A stretch of 41,157 bases of DNA from Collinsella sp. Lineage in GTDB: Bacteria; Actinomycetota; Coriobacteriia; Coriobacteriales; Coriobacteriaceae. The position numbers and the translations under genes are program-made. Of this stretch, positions 15,693-22,377 are shown piece by piece; the first letter of the stretch is position 1, and each line of letters opens with the position of its first letter. The notes beneath the pieces are model-generated. The model was not told the origin of the DNA. It did no database searches and saw only the letters and a program-made list of their open reading frames with translations. The stretch covers positions 1 to 41,157 of the forward strand of contig JAHAGQ010000018.1 in the NCBI GenBank assembly GCA_018373675.1, given 5' to 3'.

Positions 15693-16676
15693 CTAGTCTC
15701 CGGATGCCTGGTTGCGACCGGTGGCGTAGTCGATCTGCACGTGCGGCTGCAGGTTGTAGCAATATACGTGGAAGCAGAGGGTCTTGCCGTGGTCCTCGAC
15801 CGATTGCGCCTCAAGGCGCACGCCACGGCAGACAAGTTCCTCTTCGTTATACATGGGCGTGACGCGGTAGAGCACATGGTTGCCCGTGTCGCGGATGTAG
15901 CCGAGAATCTGCTCCTCAAACGGCAGCATGCCCGTTTCGTTGAGATAGCGCGTGCCGGTGAGGAGATTTTTGCGGTTGGCGTTTTCGCCGCAGAGCGACC
16001 AGGCGATAAGGTGGCAGCGGTTGTAGAGGCTCTGGCCCGGAATAAAGTCGTAGCGCTGCTGGTGCCAACCGGCAGGATGGATACGCGAGATATCGCCGCG
16101 CTCGCCTTGACCGAGTGATTCGGGGCCCACGCAGGCGAGTGCTTTGCGGGTGCGGCCCAGGCTGTCGAGCTTGGAGAACTTCTTAAAGCAGCCCTCTTCT
16201 GTAGCGCGCTCGTATTCATCGAGCGTGAATGATGGTGTGCCGAGCGGGTGCGTGCTGTCGGCGCGAAGGGCAACGTAGGGGTTGCCGGCGTAGTCGGGAA
16301 TGCTGCTGAGATAAACACCGCGGGCGCGGTTGAGGTCGGGGTTTTCGACCTCGTCGATGGGGGTGGCGGCACTGTCCGCGGAAACGTCGTCATCGGTGTC
16401 GGTTGCGGCGGAATCGGAGCCATCGCCAGAGTCCTGGCCGTTTTGAGGGTCCGGGGAGCTCGCCGTTCCCGATTCGAGCCGGGCAACCAGGTCTGCCTCG
16501 TCGTCGGTGCGGCTGGGGCTCTCGTTTTGTTTTTCGGCCAGAGCCGCCGCCTGCTCATCGCTTTGCGGCGACAGCAGCTTGGGCGCTCCGTCGAGCGATC
16601 CCGTAAACAGCGCAAACCCCAGCACCACGGCGGTGCCGATGGAAAGTACTTGCTTGTAGGTGGACTTGCGCGACAT
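15693..16676 (-). CDS. membrane-anchored or secreted DNA/RNA non-specific endonuclease
   Basis: 327 residues. A basic N-terminus and a hydrophobic helix (about 9-26) form a signal anchor or signal peptide without a clear cleavage site. Residues 35-115 are a low-complexity Asp/Ser/Ala linker. The beta-beta-alpha metal nuclease domain follows, with active-site motif NRCHLIAWSL (219-228) in place of the DRGH of Serratia nuclease, then GENANRKNLLTGTRYLN (230-246), which carries the metal-binding Asn. This resembles streptococcal extracellular nucleases, suggesting DNA scavenging, competence or biofilm DNA degradation. AGGAGCC precedes the ATG at 16676. It is convergent with the EF-G-like gene. 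Confidence 0.82.
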   Translation of the reverse strand: MSRKSTYKQVLSIGTAVVLGFALFTGSLDGAPKLLSPQSDEQAAALAEKQNESPSRTDDEADLVARLESGTASSPDPQNGQDSGDGSDSAATDTDDDVSADSAATPIDEVENPDLNRARGVYLSSIPDYAGNPYVALRADSTHPLGTPSFTLDEYERATEEGCFKKFSKLDSLGRTRKALACVGPESLGQGERGDISRIHPAGWHQQRYDFIPGQSLYNRCHLIAWSLCGENANRKNLLTGTRYLNETGMLPFEEQILGYIRDTGNHVLYRVTPMYNEEELVCRGVRLEAQSVEDHGKTLCFHVYCYNLQPHVQIDYATGRNQASGD

Positions 16677-16836
16677 TGAGGCTCCTGGATGGACGGTTGG
16701 GAATCTACCAGTCTAGCAGGAGCCGGCAGGGGCCGTTCTGTCGAACAAATACTCAAGATTTTGGGGCAAACGCTGCTGGTTCATTTGCCTCATATGGAGC
16801 TGCAGCGGTTATGCATGTGGGGCTATTCGGAGTTTC

Positions 16837-16880
16837 CCCAGATAAAACCTACCAAAATAAACCTGTCCTTTTTTGGCAGG
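16837..16880 (+). repeat. 45-bp hairpin repeat, copy A
   Basis: CCCAGATAAAACCT-A-CC variant of the four-copy family (others at 18924, 22116 and 24296). One base of the left arm is changed (ACCTACC instead of ACCTGCC) and the right arm ends GGCAGG. It is followed at 16892 by TTATTTCACCGCAACTTA, which resembles an arm of the repeat at 40872-40940. Confidence 0.8.
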
Positions 16881-16953
16881 CTAATCGTGAGTTATTTCAC
16901 CGCAACTTAGGGTACGGTTAGGAAGTGTGCACCTTAAAGAGTGGAGCCCTTGA

Positions 16954-17144
16954 TTAGAGAGATTACGCTCGTCTCTCTAAATATCTCTTTAAAGAGAAGG
17001 TCAGTTAAAGAGATAACATTAGGAAATCTAGCAGTGAATTTGATGCATCTCTCTAAATTTCTCTCTAAAATAAGATGCCTATCTCTCTAAAGTTAGAGAG
17101 ATATACTATACTTTAGAGAGATAAATCTATCGTTTTAGAGAGAC
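16954..17144 (+). promoter_or_regulatory. array of about ten TCTCTCTAAA/TTTAGAGAGA sites
   Basis: Copies of a 10-11 bp motif in both orientations fill the promoter of the next gene. Sites: 16954-16963, 16972-16982, 16984-16997 (perfect palindrome TCTCTTTAAAGAGA), 17005-17014, 17047-17057, 17060-17070, 17081-17102 (ATCTCTCTAA-AG-TTAGAGAGAT), 17112-17122 and 17134-17144. The last overlaps the ribosome-binding position of the gene starting at 17148. TATACT (17102-17107 or 17107-17112) is the likely -10, lying between sites. The pattern suggests cooperative autorepression by the gene product. Confidence 0.75.
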
Positions 17145-17147
17145 GGA

Positions 17148-18848
17148 ATGCCAATGCTGCTGGATGAACCTCTTGGCCTTATCGTTGAGCGCCTTCGCAG
17201 GCGGGGGACTGATGACGCATCGGTAGAAGTTAAAGCCTGCACGAATAAATTGAGCGCAGACGTATGGGAGACAGTGAGCGCTTTTGCGAACACTGCGGGT
17301 GGGCTCATTATTTTGGGCCTAAACGAAGCCGAAGGATTTGTTCCTTCGGCTAACTTTGCTATCGATAGGGTGCGCGATCAGTTTGTTTCGGGTATCGGAG
17401 ACGGAGGCTCAGCGGCAGTGGTGACCCATGCGCCGCGGTACGAGCTTGATCGAGGCGAGGTCGACGGGCTCCAGGTGCTTCTGGTGCGCATCTTTGAACT
17501 TGAGCTTAAAGCGAAGCCTTGCTATATCGGCGCGCGCGGCGTGCAGAACGGTAGCTACAAGCGCGTGGATGATAAAGATATCAAGATGTCACCCGCTGAG
17601 CTATATGAGCTGCAGAGTGCGTTGCTTCCGAGCGATGCAGACGGCACGGTGGTTTCGGAGGCAACGGTCGAGGATTTGGATCCAGATGTCGTGCGGTCTA
17701 TTATCGCAAATCGCCGGCTGCAGACCCCGCGCGTTTTGCGCGGGGCCGATACGCTGGAAAAGCAGCTGGTCAGACTCAATATCACTACAAAGGATGGTGC
17801 CGTGAAGCTCGCGGGGCTTCTGTCGGCGGGAATTTACCCCCAGCAGTTCTATCCCAAACTGATGATCGATGTCGCCGTTCATTCCGATGTGGAAAAATCT
17901 GCACCCGGGCAACCCCGGTTTATTGACCGCCAGTTGTGCGATGGCCCGATTCCGGCTTGCATCGAAGATGCCCTTGCCGCGATTGGACGGAACTTGCGCA
18001 AAGCGGCGATAGTGCAAGGTGCTGGCAGAAGGGAGGATTGGGAAGTTCCCCAGGAGGTTTTGCGCGAGGCCTTGGCAAATGCCTGCATCCATCGAGAATA
18101 TTCGCCCATGTTTGTGGGGCAGGCCGTGAGTGTCGATATCTATCCAGACAGAATAGAGATCAAAAACCCCGGTGGGCTTTGGGGAGGAAAGACGGTGGAC
18201 AATCTTGCAGACGGGGAATCGCGCTGCCGAAACCCAAAGCTCATGAGCCTAATGGGGGCGACGCCGTTAGAGCATGCCGAGGGGGCCGTTGCAGAAAGCC
18301 AGGGATCTGGTATCCCGGCTATGATTCGCGAGATGGAGTCTCGTTCGCTTGGAAGGCCGAAATTTATCGTTAAGGCCGATTCGTTTACGGTGCTGCTTTC
18401 CCGGCACGGGGCGGAGCTTGCTGAAAACCGCACGTGGATTCAGAGCCATGTGGGCACCGAGCTGACGGATCGCGAGGAAACATTGCTCATGTTTATGCGG
18501 GAGCATGGGTGCGTATGCGATGTTCAAAAAATACGAGAGGCCCTGAAGTGGGATTCGGATGACATTCGCCTGATCTGCGGGGATCTTGTCGATAAACATG
18601 TCCTGTCAAAATGTGGCAAAGACACGTTTGAGATTATCGATATGAGCAGAGAATCGTCAGCTTCGACAGCGGATAGGATCCTGGAGGCTCTCAGCGCCGA
18701 AGTGGATATGACGGCGCGAGAAATAGCGGTTGCATCGGGGGTCAAAATTTCGTCCGTCCGCTACCATCTGCCAAAAATGGCGGATAAAGGACTCATCGAA
18801 GTAATGGGTTCGTCGACGAGCCGCAACCGCCGCTATCGGAAGAAGTAG
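17148..18848 (+). CDS. AlbA_2/Schlafen-type ATP-binding transcriptional regulator
   Basis: 566 residues. The N-terminal AlbA_2 (SLFN-like) domain, about 1-125, shows the typical SVEVKACTNKLSADVWETVSAFANTAGG stretch. A HATPase_c_4-like region follows (about 290-400; LREALANACIHREYS, then NPGGLWG and GSGIPAMIREM). The C-terminus (about 435-566) has winged-helix elements, the last being MTAREIAVASGVKISSVRYH. Such proteins are annotated as ATP-dependent DNA-binding regulators or RecG-like helicases; no helicase motifs are visible. The start at 17148 has a weak ribosome site that overlaps an operator copy (ATG again at 17154). It is single, flanked by hairpin repeats on both sides, and its promoter is far more AT-rich than the genome, suggesting an accessory gene. 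Confidence 0.8.
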   Translation: MPMLLDEPLGLIVERLRRRGTDDASVEVKACTNKLSADVWETVSAFANTAGGLIILGLNEAEGFVPSANFAIDRVRDQFVSGIGDGGSAAVVTHAPRYELDRGEVDGLQVLLVRIFELELKAKPCYIGARGVQNGSYKRVDDKDIKMSPAELYELQSALLPSDADGTVVSEATVEDLDPDVVRSIIANRRLQTPRVLRGADTLEKQLVRLNITTKDGAVKLAGLLSAGIYPQQFYPKLMIDVAVHSDVEKSAPGQPRFIDRQLCDGPIPACIEDALAAIGRNLRKAAIVQGAGRREDWEVPQEVLREALANACIHREYSPMFVGQAVSVDIYPDRIEIKNPGGLWGGKTVDNLADGESRCRNPKLMSLMGATPLEHAEGAVAESQGSGIPAMIREMESRSLGRPKFIVKADSFTVLLSRHGAELAENRTWIQSHVGTELTDREETLLMFMREHGCVCDVQKIREALKWDSDDIRLICGDLVDKHVLSKCGKDTFEIIDMSRESSASTADRILEALSAEVDMTAREIAVASGVKISSVRYHLPKMADKGLIEVMGSSTSRNRRYRKK

Positions 18849-18923
18849 ATGCAGCCGAATTGCCCCTCTATCGTCTCTCGAAGTTTGATGGGTGCTAGAG
18901 GGGCGACTGCCTCGCGATATTTC

Positions 18924-18968
18924 CCCAGATAAAACCTGCCAAAATAAACCTGTCCCTTTTTGGCAGGT
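18924..18968 (+). repeat. 45-bp hairpin repeat, copy B
   Basis: The most regular copy: ACCTGCCAAAA (18934-18944) pairs perfectly with TTTTGGCAGGT (18958-18968) around the loop TAAACCTGTCCCT. It lies 75 bases past the AlbA_2 regulator gene. Confidence 0.85.
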
Positions 18969-19004
18969 CAGTTAACGCAGTCCAGGTTGAGCATATGCGA
19001 GCGA

Positions 19005-19104
19005 GCGGGCTTCGGGTGCGGTAAGGTGACGTGAAACAAGCGGGCGCTGACCTTTTGGTCGCGCCCGTGAAGTTGAACGTCAGATTGCCGTGCCCGGAGC
19101 CCGC
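19005..19104. repeat. 100-bp nested inverted-repeat element
   Basis: Outer 33-base arms (19005-19037 and 19072-19104) match at 25 positions, beginning GCGGGCT-Y-CGGG. Inside is a strong hairpin, CGGGCG-ct-GACC-tttt-GGTC-g-CGCCCG (19041-19067). No ORF is supported. Its architecture matches the elements at 10676 and 37038, though the sequence differs. Confidence 0.6.
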
Positions 19105-19118
19105 GCAGCGCCGAGCAG

Positions 19119-19143
19119 TTACGCCGTTTGTAAAACGGCGTAA
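19119..19143. terminator. hairpin at the 3' end of larE
   Basis: TTACGCCGTTT-GTA-AAACGGCGTAA is a perfect 11-bp stem that ends 2 bases before the larE stop codon. No T-run follows, so termination would be weak or factor-assisted. Confidence 0.5.
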
Positions 19144-19144
19144 T

Positions 19145-20023
19145 CTAAAGGTTCATGTTGCCGTGAATGTAGGGGGTGACCTCGGGGGAGATATGGTCGC
19201 AGCCCAGCTCGCGCAGCGCGGACTCGATGGCGGCGGGCAGCGGGGTCTTGCCCTTGTCGTCGACGGCGGCACCGCCGAGGGCGGCAATCTTGGCGACATC
19301 TGCGGGTGCGGCCTCGATATGCATGCAGCCGCCGACCAAGCGCGCACGTACCTGTGCCAGATCAAGATCGTGCAGGTAATCCTCGCAGGCGCGAATCAGG
19401 GAGACCTTCTCGCGCGTAAGCTCCTCGCCCGTGGGGACGCGCGTGGCAAGACATGCTCCCGCCGGCAGGTTCCAAACGGGATAGCCCCATGCGTGCAGTA
19501 GTTCGCGCTCTTCGTCCTTGGTAAAGCCGACCTCCATGAGAGGGGAGCGTATGCCGAGCTCTTCTGCCGCACGCATGCCGGGGCGGTAGTCACCGCGATC
19601 GCTTGCATTGCTGCCATCGATGACGGTGGGAAAGCCGAGCGACTTGGCGTGGTTGACGATGGCGGTAAAGCCGGCGTGCTTGCAGTGGTAGCAGCGATTG
19701 GCATCGTTGCAGGCTACTTGGGGGAGCTGCAGCTGATCCACCGAAAGATTGAGCACGGGGAGCTTAAAATGCGCCCCTTCATTGGCTTGTCCATCAACGG
19801 ACCGCTCAAACGAGGCCTGTTCGGGCGTGCCGATGAGCGGCGTGGTGAGATGGACGAGGAGGGTATTGGTAGGCATGATGCGGGCGCAGACCGCGGCCAA
19901 AAAGCTGCTGTCGACACCACCGGAAAAGCCGATGGCGACGCGTCCGTATGCCAAAAGCAGCTGCTCGAGTGCTGCGAGTTTGTCCTGAAGCTCCTCTGCG
20001 GGTGCGGCGGTGTCTGAAAGCAT
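19145..20023 (-). CDS. larE: LarE-type sulfur transferase for nickel-pincer cofactor
   Basis: 292 residues. LarE activates the carboxyl groups of P2CMN with ATP and inserts sulfur while building the nickel-pincer cofactor of lactate racemase and relatives. The PP-loop SGGVDSS (34-40) is intact. Three cysteines are in place: C111 and C114 (NRCYHCK) and C191 (AGACLATR). Lactobacillus LarE uses a single sacrificial Cys at the last position, whereas the three-Cys form (known from Thermotoga) holds a [4Fe-4S] cluster, so this enzyme may be catalytic. No larA, larB or larC is in the window. AAGGA precedes the ATG at 20023. Confidence 0.87.
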   Translation of the reverse strand: MLSDTAAPAEELQDKLAALEQLLLAYGRVAIGFSGGVDSSFLAAVCARIMPTNTLLVHLTTPLIGTPEQASFERSVDGQANEGAHFKLPVLNLSVDQLQLPQVACNDANRCYHCKHAGFTAIVNHAKSLGFPTVIDGSNASDRGDYRPGMRAAEELGIRSPLMEVGFTKDEERELLHAWGYPVWNLPAGACLATRVPTGEELTREKVSLIRACEDYLHDLDLAQVRARLVGGCMHIEAAPADVAKIAALGGAAVDDKGKTPLPAAIESALRELGCDHISPEVTPYIHGNMNL

Positions 20024-20191
20024 GAAAGTTCCTTACAGTTATTAAAGCTCGGATGAAACTATAATCCCACCGAGCTGCTTGTCATAAGACTTCCAGCTAT
20101 GTAACGAAAGTGCAATATGCTATATACGTTATATACAAGCTTGTAAAGTGCGGTAGAGTGGCAGTAATGCAATCCGGCGAGGGGGACCGAT
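20024..20191. promoter_or_regulatory. divergent promoter region of larE and the HAD gene
   Basis: AT-rich 168-base gap. On the minus strand TATAGT (near 20060) may serve larE, inside a GCTCGG/CCGAGC inverted pair (about 20047-20075). On the plus side CTATATAC and TTATATAC occur in tandem near 20120-20137. Confidence 0.35.
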
Positions 20192-20842
20192 ATGATCAAG
20201 GCTGTTATTTTTGACATGGATGGAACGCTGGTCGATACCGAGCGTTTGGGGATTAAGGCCTGGAAGGCAGGTGCCGCTGAGCTGGGGCTCGCGATTGATG
20301 AAGCGCTGATCCATCAGTTTATCGGCCGCACGCTGCCCGATGTTATGGACATCCTCGATAAGCATTACGGCAGCCACAAGACCGCCGAGGCGATCTATGT
20401 CCGCCACAAGGAGATTCGCGACGAGATGGTCAAGACCGATCTGGAGCTTAAGGCCGGCGCTGCCGAGTGCATAGACGAGCTGTTGGCTGCGGGCCGTCAC
20501 GTAGGCCTTGCAACGTCATCGCGCCATGTTACGGCCGAGCGCAACCTTAAAGCATTCGGCCTCTTTGACAAGTTTGAAACGGTAACGTGTGGCGAGGACG
20601 TCGTGCACGGCAAGCCCGACCCCGAGATGTATCTGCTCGCCTGCGAGCGCGCGGGCTTTGCTCCCGAGGAATGTGCCGTGGTCGAGGATTCGCGCAACGG
20701 TTGCGTCTCGGGCATTACGGCCGGCTGCCATGTCTTTGCCGTCCCCGATATCGTGCCGCTGCCGCAGGACGTGGTGGATGGCTGCGAGGCCGTGCTCGAT
20801 ACGTTGTTCGACCTGGTGGCGGCAATCAAGACTGTGCGCTAG
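20192..20842 (+). CDS. HAD-superfamily hydrolase, beta-phosphoglucomutase-like
   Basis: 216 residues, cytoplasmic. Motif I is DMDGTLVDT (8-16) with both catalytic aspartates, followed by an alpha-helical cap, motif II ATSS (about 108-111), and motif III with Lys in HGKPDPEMYL and the VVEDSRNGCVSG acidic pair. This is the subfamily IA pattern shared by phosphoglycolate phosphatases and beta-phosphoglucomutases; sugar-phosphate phosphatase activity is likely but the substrate is not determinable. GAGGGGG precedes the ATG. Single gene ended by a strong terminator. Confidence 0.87.
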   Translation: MIKAVIFDMDGTLVDTERLGIKAWKAGAAELGLAIDEALIHQFIGRTLPDVMDILDKHYGSHKTAEAIYVRHKEIRDEMVKTDLELKAGAAECIDELLAAGRHVGLATSSRHVTAERNLKAFGLFDKFETVTCGEDVVHGKPDPEMYLLACERAGFAPEECAVVEDSRNGCVSGITAGCHVFAVPDIVPLPQDVVDGCEAVLDTLFDLVAAIKTVR

Positions 20843-20880
20843 AAAATTGCGGCGTTGAAACGAGCGATTGCTCACGTTTG

Positions 20881-20930
20881 CGCTTAAGCAAAAGGGGTCC
20901 GGCAATGGTCGGGCCCCTTTTGCTTAAGCG
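20881..20930. terminator. bidirectional terminator between the HAD and LacI genes
   Basis: CGCTTAAGCAAAAGGGG (20881-20897) and its exact complement (20914-20930) form a 17-bp stem, extended inside by CCG/CGG. A and T runs are within the stem on both sides. Confidence 0.85.
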
Positions 20931-20955
20931 GCGACTTAGCATACTCGCGGGCGTG

Positions 20956-22065
20956 CTATAGATACGCACCGAGGTTGATGGCCGTGGCGTCGGTCTGGCT
21001 GCTTGCATGGGTGCTGGCGCGTTCCAGTAGGAACGGACGTACCAGTTCTTGGCGGTTGATATCCTCGGCGGCGACTGCGGTGACGGTACGTGCTGCGGAG
21101 CCGACACGGATATGCTTGATCTTTGCCGGGGCCTTGTTCTCGATTTGCTCCATGAGCAATTGAACGCCCTTGCGGCCAATCTCGTAGCCCGGGGGCGCTA
21201 CCGTAGTGAGCGGGACCGATCCGCTCCAAGCGAGCGGGTTGCCATCGCAGCCTGCTACGCGTACTTGCCCGGGGACAGAGATGCCCTTGTCGACCAGTGC
21301 CGAAACGACGCCCGAGGCCAACACATCGGTCAGGCCGACGACAAAATCGGGACGTTCGTCCGCGGGGCGCTCGGCGATTTGGGCACCGATGCCGTAGCCG
21401 TCGGCAGCGGTATTCCATTCGCCGGCGTCGATGACTTCGATCTTGATATCGGGGTGCAGGGCGAGCGCCTTATGAATGCCAAGGACGCGCAGAGTGAGTT
21501 GCATAAATGCTGCTCGGCCGACGACGACAATATGGTGCGCGCCGCGGGCGATGGCAAGTTCGGCAATGATGCGACCCTGGGCCTCATTGTCGGCCGCTAC
21601 GTAGTAGCCGGGCTCGGAGCAATGGATGTCCAGATGGACGATCGGCACGGGCATCTTGGTCATGGCGGGGTGCCAGTCGGGGGATGCCATGGGCTGAACC
21701 ATGACGCCGGACATCTGGGTGCCCATAAAGTAGCGCAGGTAATGGTCCTCGAGAATATCGTCGTTATCGGCGTTGGCGATGAGCAAGTCGTAGCCGTGCT
21801 TGCGGGCCTCGTTGTGGGCGCCGCTGGCGATTTGGAGCGAAAAGCCGTGATCGAGACGGGGGAGCACCAGGCCAAAGGACTTGGTGGCGCCGCCCGCGAG
21901 CTGACGGGCGCTTTGGTTGGGCAGGTAGCCAAGGCGATTAATGGTCTCGTTGATGAGCTTGAGGGTCTCGGGGCGCAGCTTTTCGGGGTGGTTGAGCGCG
22001 TTGGAAACCGTGCCCAACGAAACCCCGGCCTCGCGTGCGACGTCGCTGATTTTTACCTTTGCCAT
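20956..22065 (-). CDS. LacI-family transcriptional regulator
   Basis: 369 residues. The N-terminal helix-turn-helix ISDVAREAGVSLGTVSNALN (6-25) and hinge helix (NQSARQLAGG) are followed by a periplasmic-binding-protein-like effector domain (about 62-330). A C-terminal extension of about 30 residues (LLERASTHASSQTDATAIN) is unusual. The start at 22065 has AAAGGGG just upstream. An open frame continues far upstream antisense to glmS, but the HTH fixes this start. A LacI-type operator overlaps the leader (22076-22089). The regulated sugar genes are not evident; glmS is divergent and the HAD gene convergent. Confidence 0.9.
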   Translation of the reverse strand: MAKVKISDVAREAGVSLGTVSNALNHPEKLRPETLKLINETINRLGYLPNQSARQLAGGATKSFGLVLPRLDHGFSLQIASGAHNEARKHGYDLLIANADNDDILEDHYLRYFMGTQMSGVMVQPMASPDWHPAMTKMPVPIVHLDIHCSEPGYYVAADNEAQGRIIAELAIARGAHHIVVVGRAAFMQLTLRVLGIHKALALHPDIKIEVIDAGEWNTAADGYGIGAQIAERPADERPDFVVGLTDVLASGVVSALVDKGISVPGQVRVAGCDGNPLAWSGSVPLTTVAPPGYEIGRKGVQLLMEQIENKAPAKIKHIRVGSAARTVTAVAAEDINRQELVRPFLLERASTHASSQTDATAINLGAYL

Positions 22066-22075
22066 AGCGGCCCCT

Positions 22076-22089
22076 TTGATGCGTTTCAA
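22076..22089 (-). promoter_or_regulatory. LacI-type operator at the lacI-family gene
   Basis: TTGATGCGTTTCAA resembles the LacI/GalR-family consensus TTGAAACGTTTCAA (central CG and outer TTGA/TCAA kept). It sits 10 bases before the start codon and overlaps the ribosome site, as expected for autoregulation. A second looser palindrome, GGCAA-acgcta-TTGCC, lies at 22159-22174. Confidence 0.5.
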
Positions 22090-22115
22090 GTACAAGCCAG
22101 ATTGTAGCATCCCAA

Positions 22116-22160
22116 ACCTTCCAAAAAGGGACAGGTTTATTTTGGCAGGTTTTATCTGGG
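22116..22160 (-). repeat. 45-bp hairpin repeat, copy C
   Basis: Inverted copy, read on the minus strand as CCCAGATAAAACCTGCC, then TAAACCTGTCCC. The distal arm has one change (GGAAGGT for GGCAGGT). It lies in the leader or upstream region of the LacI-family gene. Confidence 0.82.
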
Positions 22161-22181
22161 CAAACGCTATTGCCAGCGCGA

Positions 22182-22214
22182 CCACCACGAAGGGGGCAGG
22201 CACCTTTGTGGCGG
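22182..22214. repeat. imperfect hairpin with GGGGGCAGGCACC loop
   Basis: CCACCACGAA pairs with TTTGTGGCGG (one mismatch, one wobble) around GGGGGCAGGCACC. The G-rich CAG core resembles the loops of the other hairpin repeats in this window. Confidence 0.45.
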
Positions 22215-22242
22215 TTTGGACCGGCTGGACGTGTGTGCATCG

Positions 22243-22276
22243 AGTGGTATCTAAGTTGAGATACCACTTCTGGTAT
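22243..22276 (+). promoter_or_regulatory. triple TGGTAT half-site operator upstream of glmS
   Basis: AGTGGTATCT (22243-22252) and AGATACCACT (22259-22268) form a perfect 10-bp inverted repeat with a 6-base spacer. The second half also pairs with TGGTAT (22271-22276) across CTTC. The site lies about 20-55 bases upstream of the -10 box. TGGTAT/ATACCA half-sites resemble GntR/HutC-family (NagR/DasR) sites that govern amino-sugar genes, but the spacing differs. Confidence 0.5.
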
Positions 22277-22297
22277 ATCAGCTTGCGTTTGCGTGAG

Positions 22298-22303
22298 TAC
22301 AAT
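22298..22303 (+). promoter_or_regulatory. -10 box of glmS
   Basis: TACAAT, 75 bases before the ATG. No good -35 is present, consistent with an activated promoter. Confidence 0.45.
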
Positions 22304-22377
22304 ACTCGAACGTTATACGTCTCAGCGCCCCTTGTGCGTGGACGTCTTGCAGTCACGCGAACGAAGGGATTTATCTT

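Noticed and set aside
16676..16921. Small plus-strand ORFs between the nuclease and AlbA_2 genes
   Set aside because: They run through hairpin repeat A, lack ribosome sites and show no recognisable protein.
16954..17144. CRISPR-like array
   Set aside because: Repeats are only 10-14 bp, occur in both orientations, and spacing is irregular; they sit in a promoter, so they are operator-like.
22066..22377. glmS ribozyme
   Set aside because: The region is only 312 bases, filled by repeats and inverted half-sites, and no conserved glmS ribozyme core was recognisable.
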